A stretch of DNA of 39,886 nt from assembly GCA_913061505.1 (NCBI GenBank), contig CAJXSO010000025.1:1-39886 (forward strand), given 5' to 3'. Source of the stretch: an uncultured Lutimaribacter sp. (GTDB lineage: Bacteria > Pseudomonadota > Alphaproteobacteria > Rhodobacterales > Rhodobacteraceae). The position numbers and the translations under genes are program-made. Below the pieces are notes generated by a model, which saw only the letters and a program-made list of their open reading frames with translations, did no database searches and had not been told where the DNA came from. The number at the start of each line of letters is the position of its first letter. Within the stretch, counting starts at the first letter, position 1. Shown one piece after another: positions 35,698 through 39,886 of the stretch.

Positions 35698-36471
35698 ATG
35701 GCTCTTCCCGAGTTCACCATGCGTCAGCTGCTGGAAGCTGGCGTACACTTTGGCCACCAGACGCAGCGTTGGAACCCCAAGATGGGCGAGTTCATCTATG
35801 GCGCGCGCAACGGCATTCACATCATCGACCTGACGCAAACCGTGCCCATGCTGGACGCGGCGCTGAATGTTGTGCGTGAAACCGTGGCCAAAGGCGGCCG
35901 CGTTCTGTTTGTTGGCACCAAACGCCAGGCCGCAGGCCCCGTGGCCGAAGCCGCCGAAAAATCGGCACAGTATTTCATGAACCACCGCTGGCTGGGTGGC
36001 ACATTGACCAACTGGCAAACCGTGTCGCAGTCGATCAACCGCCTAAAGCAGATCGACGAGCAAATGGAATCGGGCGCAGATGGCCTGACCAAAAAAGAGC
36101 GCCTGAACATGGAGCGCGACCAGCAGAAACTGCAAGCCTCGCTGGGCGGCATCCGCGAAATGGGCGGCCTGCCTGACCTGCTGTTCGTCATCGACGTGAA
36201 AAAAGAGGCGCTGGCCATCGCAGAAGCCAACAAACTGGGCATCCCGGTTGTGGCGGTTGTCGATACCAACTGCTCGCCCGCAGGCGTCGATTACATCATT
36301 CCCGGCAACGACGACGCCAGCCGCGCCATCTCGCTTTATTGCGATCTGGCCGCGCGCGCAGCCCTGGACGGCATGACCGCCCAAATGGGTGCCGCAGGCG
36401 TGGATCTGGGCGCTTTGGAAGAAGCCCCCGTTGAAGAAGCCGTTGCAGAAGAGGCCGAGGCACAGGCCTAA
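35698..36471 (+). CDS. rpsB: 30S ribosomal protein S2
   Basis: A 257-residue S2 protein of the small subunit, starting [20 protein letters not shown], with [48 protein letters not shown] and [19 protein letters not shown]. The acidic Ala/Glu tail (residues 235-257) is typical of alphaproteobacteria. AAAGGAA precedes the ATG by 7 bp. It is followed by tsf, the standard operon. Confidence 0.98.
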   Translation: MALPEFTMRQLLEAGVHFGHQTQRWNPKMGEFIYGARNGIHIIDLTQTVPMLDAALNVVRETVAKGGRVLFVGTKRQAAGPVAEAAEKSAQYFMNHRWLGGTLTNWQTVSQSINRLKQIDEQMESGADGLTKKERLNMERDQQKLQASLGGIREMGGLPDLLFVIDVKKEALAIAEANKLGIPVVAVVDTNCSPAGVDYIIPGNDDASRAISLYCDLAARAALDGMTAQMGAAGVDLGALEEAPVEEAVAEEAEAQA

Positions 36472-36508
36472 GCCCTGCCGCGGCGCTGAAAAGCGTTACA
36501 AAATTTTC

Positions 36509-36543
36509 ACGGGGCGCGCGCATATAGCACAAAAGCGCCCCGT
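36509..36543 (+). other. Hairpin between rpsB and tsf
   Basis: ACGGGGCGC (36509-36517) and GCGCCCCGT (36535-36543) form a 9-bp perfect stem around a 17-nt loop. There is no T-run, so it may mark an mRNA-processing or attenuation point that sets the S2 to EF-Ts ratio. Confidence 0.45.
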
Positions 36544-36570
36544 AACCACTTTCATTTGAGGAGATCCCAA

Positions 36571-37446
36571 ATGGCGATCACTGCCGCACTGGTAAAAGAA
36601 CTGCGCGACACCACAGGCGCAGGCATGATGGATGCTAAAAAAGCGCTGACCGAAACCGATGGCGACATGGAAGCAGCCATCGATTGGCTGCGCACCAAAG
36701 GCCTGGCCAAAGCCGCCAAGAAATCGGGCCGCACCGCCGCCGAGGGCCTTGTGGCCGTCAAGGTTGAAGGCAACCGTGGCGTTGCCGTCGAAGTGAATGC
36801 CGAAACCGATTTCGTTGCCAAAAACGCTGAATTCCAAGCGATGGTTTCCCAAATCGCCGGCGCCGCTGTTTCTGCCGCGGACCTGGACGCGCTGAACGCA
36901 GCTGATCTGGGTGGCAAAAGCGTGGCCGACACGATCACCGCGAAAATCGCGACGATCGGTGAAAACATGTCGCTGCGCCGCATGGCCGCTGTCGAGGGCG
37001 ATGTTGTTGTGTCTTACGTGCACAATGCCGCCAGCGAAGGCATGGGCAAAATCGGCGTTCTGGTGGCGCTGAAAGGCGGCGACGAGGCATTTGGCAAGCA
37101 GGTTGCGATGCATATTGCAGCGGCCAACCCCGCATCGCTGTCCGAGGCCGATCTGGACCCGGCAGTGGTTGAAAAAGAGCGCAACGTGCAAATCGAAATC
37201 GCGCGCGAGTCGGGCAAGCCCGAAGCCGTGATCGAAAAAATGATCGTTGGCCGCATGCAGAAATTCCTGGCCGAAGTCACCTTGCTGGGCCAGAATTTTG
37301 TGATCAACCCCGATCTAACCGTTGCAGCCGCCGCCAAAGAAGCCGGCGCTGAAATTCTGTCTTTTGTCCGCTTGGAAGTGGGCGAAGGCATCGAAAAAGA
37401 AAAAGAAGACTTTGCAGCCGAGGTTGCAAAAGCCGTTCAAGGCTAA
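36571..37446 (+). CDS. tsf: Elongation factor Ts
   Basis: A 291-residue nucleotide-exchange factor for EF-Tu. It starts with the UBA-like [20 protein letters not shown], then the EF-Tu-contacting motif [22 protein letters not shown] and [16 protein letters not shown] (36558-36563) lies 7 bp before the ATG. The gene ends at a strong terminator; pyrH and frr, which often follow, are absent. Confidence 0.98.
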   Translation: MAITAALVKELRDTTGAGMMDAKKALTETDGDMEAAIDWLRTKGLAKAAKKSGRTAAEGLVAVKVEGNRGVAVEVNAETDFVAKNAEFQAMVSQIAGAAVSAADLDALNAADLGGKSVADTITAKIATIGENMSLRRMAAVEGDVVVSYVHNAASEGMGKIGVLVALKGGDEAFGKQVAMHIAAANPASLSEADLDPAVVEKERNVQIEIARESGKPEAVIEKMIVGRMQKFLAEVTLLGQNFVINPDLTVAAAAKEAGAEILSFVRLEVGEGIEKEKEDFAAEVAKAVQG

Positions 37447-37475
37447 ACGGATCGCCGCAATTTGCGGTATGAATG

Positions 37476-37505
37476 CGGCGTCACCCCTGGGTGGCGCCGT
37501 TTTTT
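37476..37505 (+). terminator. Terminator of the rpsB-tsf operon
   Basis: CGGCGTCACCC-ct-GGGTGGCGCCG (37476-37499) forms an 11-bp stem with one T-G wobble, followed by TTTTTT (37500-37505). A smaller hairpin, CCGCAA-t-TTGCGG, lies just before it (37455-37467). Confidence 0.9.
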
Positions 37506-37575
37506 GTGGCCACCCCCAACCCATGCCACAGGCAGCGGGGGCAGGGCCAAGGGCAAGGGCAGGGCGCAAATAGAC

Positions 37576-37760
37576 AGAAGGCGCAGCACTGCAGCGCTGC
37601 GCCTTCTTGGGGCCAATGTCGTGGGGATGAGAGCGGCCCCCAATAACGTGGTCCCAAGGTGAAATAACCTTAAGACCAACAGCCAGGTCAGCAGAGCCCC
37701 GAATATAATGGGGGTGCCTCCCAAGCGCCCCAAGGCCGAAGCCTTTGCTCAAGGGGCGCT
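37576..37760. other. Gene-free region with a cluster of hairpins, possible structured RNA
   Basis: The 363-bp gap between convergent tsf and luxR holds no convincing gene. It contains, in order: AGAAGGCGCAGC/GCTGCGCCTTCT (37576-37587 with 37596-37607, 12 bp perfect); TGGTC-cc-AAGGT paired with ACCTT-aa-GACCA (37649-37678, a symmetric internal loop); and AGCGCCCC/GGGGCGCT (37724-37731 with 37753-37760) enclosing AAGGC-cgaa-GCCTT. The strand is unknown. No match to tmRNA, RNase P, SRP or 6S signatures was seen. It may be an RNA gene, or simply luxR/tsf 3' structure. Confidence 0.4.
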
Positions 37761-37809
37761 GCGATTTTGGACTTGATTTGAGATCTGGAAAAGTCAGGAA
37801 AACCGGAAG

Positions 37810-38577
37810 CTAGGGCGAAATATCGCGCGAAAAATACATTTGGTTGTGCAGCGATGCCTTTAACACCGCTTGGGCGGTTGTATCTACATTCAGCGCCTGC
37901 CGGGCCAGGCGCAGATGTTTTTCCACCGTCGCGGGCGTAAGCCCCAATAAAATGGCGGTATCCTGCACAGATTTCCCATCGCCAATCCACTCTAACACCT
38001 CGCGTTGGCGGGTGGTCAGGCGGCGGCGCACACCATAGGGCAGGGCCAGAACCTTTAGATGAAGAATGTTGTTTAAGGCAATGATTTCTTGGTGAAACTC
38101 ATCCCAAATCTCGTCCACATCATCTTGGCTAAGATGGGGTTTGGCGGCCAAGCCCACGGCACCTTTGCTGCGCGGTGACAGCGAGGCAAAGCTAATGGTA
38201 TAGCCTGCGGTTATGCCATGAGCCTTGTTAAAGGCCACAACCTCCATTTCCCGCGCGCTCAATTCACCCGCCGCGGCGCTTTCAGCAATCAACCGCCAGC
38301 TGGCTGCGCCATTGATGCGCCGCGCCCAATTCACCATAGGGGCATGCCGGTAATGATCGTCTTCGATATAGCGCTTTGTGTATTCCGCGCTGTGATTTGA
38401 CAGAATTACAAAATCATCCGGGTCGCCCAAATTATCGCCCGAGCGATACCGCGTGCAGCCATAGAATAACCTGTCAAAGCCGTAATCAGCCATTTTCTGT
38501 GTGTGCATCGACCAAACCAGCTCGAGGCTGGGGGCTTCGGTCATTTTCCACAGATATGTCCCATCAAAGGGTGTCAC
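37810..38577 (-). CDS. LuxR-family regulator with autoinducer-binding-like domain
   Basis: A 255-residue two-domain protein. The N-terminal autoinducer-binding-type domain spans about residues 20-165, with YIEDDHYRHAPMV (70-82), Trp94 and GITAGYT (121-127). The C-terminal GerE helix-turn-helix is at about 186-245 (LTTRQREVLEWIGDGKSVQD). In acyl-homoserine-lactone receptors the sequence at 79-80 is Asp-Pro; here it is Ala79-Pro80, so the Asp that contacts the ligand amide is missing. No luxI synthase is nearby, which makes it a LuxR solo in this window. The start is GTG 38577 (AGGCG upstream); an ATG at 38544 is possible. Confidence 0.88.
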   Translation of the reverse strand: MTPFDGTYLWKMTEAPSLELVWSMHTQKMADYGFDRLFYGCTRYRSGDNLGDPDDFVILSNHSAEYTKRYIEDDHYRHAPMVNWARRINGAASWRLIAESAAAGELSAREMEVVAFNKAHGITAGYTISFASLSPRSKGAVGLAAKPHLSQDDVDEIWDEFHQEIIALNNILHLKVLALPYGVRRRLTTRQREVLEWIGDGKSVQDTAILLGLTPATVEKHLRLARQALNVDTTAQAVLKASLHNQMYFSRDISP

Positions 38578-38680
38578 GCGGCGCCTGCATTTAAATTTAT
38601 CAGTCTGAAAATGATATCGGGCAATCTGGCCAAGGTGAAGCTATAAAAGCGGCAGATGCCCGGGGGTGCTGGGTTTGTAT

Positions 38681-38725
38681 GGATATTATTTAACATAATA
38701 CTGATTATACGCTATTTAGATATCC
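38681..38725. promoter_or_regulatory. AT-rich inverted repeats upstream of the LuxR gene
   Basis: GGATAT (38681-38686) and ATATCC (38720-38725) bracket ATAAT-actg-ATTAT (38695-38708). On the minus strand a perfect TATAAT -10 lies at 38709-38704, without a good -35, as expected for a promoter needing an activator. It could be the site of autoregulation. It does not match the usual lux box. Confidence 0.35.
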
Positions 38726-38813
38726 GCATCACAGGGTGTTTGCAGCGCCATAATATAATGCCCTGCCGCTAGAACCTGCATTTCTTTTCAATGCTTTGCC
38801 GCCCAGAACTGCA

Positions 38814-39269
38814 CTAGGCCTGTGTGCCGTATAATGCCTGTGCCCGCGCCTCAAAGGCGCGCACGATGCGCTGCATCGCCTCGTTAAACACCAGCCCGAT
38901 GATGCCCTGCAAAACCGCATTCTTGAATTCGAAATCCACAAAGAATGACACCTCGCAGCCACCCTCGGTATCAACAAAGGCCCAGTTGGATTTCATATAG
39001 CGAAATGGCCCATCCAGGTATTCGGTATCAATGCGCCGATCCTGCGGCCACAGCAGAACACGGCTGCCAAACCTTTCGCGAAATACCTTAAAGCTGATCA
39101 CCAGATCAGCCTCCATCAGCTGGCTGCCATCCCCCTGCGCGGTGGTCTGACGTATGCGCGCAGCCGCGCACCACGGCAGGAATTTTGGATACGCGCCAAC
39201 ATCGGCAACCAGATCATACATCTGTTGCGCGCTGTATGGCAAAAAGCGGGTTTCTGAATGGGTCGGCAT
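38814..39269 (-). CDS. COQ10/RatA-like SRPBCC (START-domain) protein
   Basis: A 151-residue START/SRPBCC lipid-binding protein, starting [20 protein letters not shown], with [29 protein letters not shown] and [11 protein letters not shown]. Members bind ubiquinone and aid respiration (COQ10). The RatA name comes from an E. coli homologue described as a toxin blocking 70S formation. No antitoxin-like gene is adjacent, so the COQ10 role is preferred. AAGGGG lies 5 bp before the ATG. It is divergent, by 80 bp, from hpt. Confidence 0.9.
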   Translation of the reverse strand: MPTHSETRFLPYSAQQMYDLVADVGAYPKFLPWCAAARIRQTTAQGDGSQLMEADLVISFKVFRERFGSRVLLWPQDRRIDTEYLDGPFRYMKSNWAFVDTEGGCEVSFFVDFEFKNAVLQGIIGLVFNEAMQRIVRAFEARAQALYGTQA

Positions 39270-39349
39270 GTCGCCCCTTTTTTGTGGTGACAGTGCTGCA
39301 CGGTTTCGTATTCTGTGGCGAAAATTGCAAGGGGTTCAAAAAGGTTCAC

Positions 39350-39886
39350 ATGGCACAGCGTCCATATGTCATTGATGAAATGATTTCCGCCAAACAGATC
39401 GCCGCCCGGATAGAGGCGCTGGCCACGGAAATCGAGCGCGAATTTGCCAACACCGACAAGCTGGTTGTGGTGGGCCTGTTGCGCGGATCGTTTGTGTTTA
39501 TCGCAGATCTTGTGCGCGAGTTGGATTTGCCCGTCGAGGTGGATTTTCTAGAGGCATCCAGCTACGGCAACGCCATGGAAAGCAGCCGCGAAGTGCGCAT
39601 TTTGAAAGATCTGCGCGCCCCGATCGAGGGGCGCGATGTGCTGGTGGTCGAAGATATTGTTGATACCGGGCATACGCTATTTCACGTCATCGGCCTGCTG
39701 CAGGCGCGCAAGCCGCGGAAATTGCGCACGATTGCGCTGCTAGACAAGCCCGCGAAGCGCGAGGCGCAGATAAAGGCCGATTGGACCGGGTTTGAAATTC
39801 CCGATGAATTTGTTGTTGGCTATGGCATTGATTTTGCACAGAGAAACCGAAATTTAGGCTATATCGGCAAGGTGCGCTTTACCGAT
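39350..39886 (+). CDS. hpt: Hypoxanthine phosphoribosyltransferase (3' end outside window)
   Basis: Purine salvage enzyme that makes IMP (and GMP) from hypoxanthine (guanine) and PRPP. 179 residues are visible and the frame is open at the window edge, so at most a few residues are likely missing given the family length of about 180. It starts [20 protein letters not shown], followed by [19 protein letters not shown], and the PRPP-binding loop [12 protein letters not shown] ends at residue 110. [20 protein letters not shown] and RNLGYIGKV close the protein. AAGG (39341-39344) precedes the ATG at 39350. Confidence 0.95.
   Translation, partial: MAQRPYVIDEMISAKQIAARIEALATEIEREFANTDKLVVVGLLRGSFVFIADLVRELDLPVEVDFLEASSYGNAMESSREVRILKDLRAPIEGRDVLVVEDIVDTGHTLFHVIGLLQARKPRKLRTIALLDKPAKREAQIKADWTGFEIPDEFVVGYGIDFAQRNRNLGYIGKVRFTD

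Noticed and set aside
37443-37733. A hydrophobic 96-codon minus-strand frame in the tsf-luxR gap
   Set aside because: It starts with TTG, lacks a ribosome-binding site, uses codons rare in the neighbours (ATA, TTA, AGA, AGG), and runs through the tsf terminator.
37576-37760. Known housekeeping RNA (tmRNA, RNase P RNA, SRP RNA, 6S)
   Set aside because: None of their conserved core sequences could be found on either strand.
38814-39269. Toxin-antitoxin system (RatA)
   Set aside because: No small antitoxin-like gene is adjacent and the protein fits the COQ10 ubiquinone-binding role common in alphaproteobacteria.

Overview
The window is a GC-rich, densely coded chromosomal segment of an alphaproteobacterium, most likely a member of the Rhodobacterales. 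The gene content points there: a ChpT-type phosphotransferase, a DUF3553 protein, the olsB-olsA ornithine-lipid pair, a COX15-type heme A synthase, an Usg protein beside gyrA, a Fur/Mur-type regulator without CxxC pairs, a COQ10/RatA protein, a LuxR-family regulator and TTGGC-type -35 boxes. The species cannot be named from the sequence. I see no phage, transposase, CRISPR array, rRNA or tRNA. The segment is mostly core genome with some accessory pieces.

Layout. 1-4765 (minus): an efflux operon, periplasmic adaptor then RND permease, whose 3' end lies outside the window. 4996-8562 (plus): a yfgM-like gene, bamB and der, the same order as in E. coli. 8631-9462: chpT and a DUF3553 gene, divergent and 31 bp apart, followed by a CtrA-box-like site in front of olsB-olsA (9551-11199). 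11196-12701: a ThiE-like gene and, divergently, trmJ. 12795-15425: ctaA/COX15 and an M32 carboxypeptidase, ending at a strong bidirectional terminator. 15496-18282 (minus): gyrA, divergent from usg (18477-18743), which ends at another strong bidirectional terminator. 18798-24587 (minus): eno, an EamA exporter, a Fur/Mur regulator, an SMR efflux protein, a FIST-like protein with a 68-aa partner, and a Bcr/CflA MFS exporter. 24685-26837 (minus): an acyl-CoA ligase translationally coupled to a DsbA/FrnE-like oxidoreductase, divergent from an XRE-cupin regulator. 27567-29578 (minus): an entericidin and an orphan YejA-type binding protein. 29650-29760: a candidate small RNA with its own promoter and terminator. 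29861-31395: bdhA and, convergent, a DUF502 membrane protein. 31483-33290 (minus): psuK-psuG for pseudouridine breakdown. 33349-35524: a DUF4198 protein and a HupE/UreJ protein whose divergent 5' ends touch or overlap, both probably linked to metal handling. 35553-37446: the rpsB-tsf operon with its own promoter and a structured leader. 37447-37809: a gene-free, hairpin-rich stretch. 37810-38577 (minus): a LuxR-family regulator lacking a key ligand-binding residue. 38814-39886: a COQ10/RatA protein and a truncated hpt.

Most of the genes are housekeeping: envelope assembly (BamB, YfgM-like), ribosome and translation (Der, S2, EF-Ts, TrmJ), DNA topology (GyrA), glycolysis (Eno) and respiration (heme A synthase, COQ10-like). 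The most interesting non-standard elements are the candidate small RNA at 29685-29760, the possible pseudoknot in the rpsB leader, the hairpin cluster between tsf and luxR, the FIST-like two-gene cassette, the LuxR protein with Ala at the usual Asp position, the RND pump with an apparent two-helix insertion, and the CtrA-like site beside chpT. None of these could be checked against a database here.
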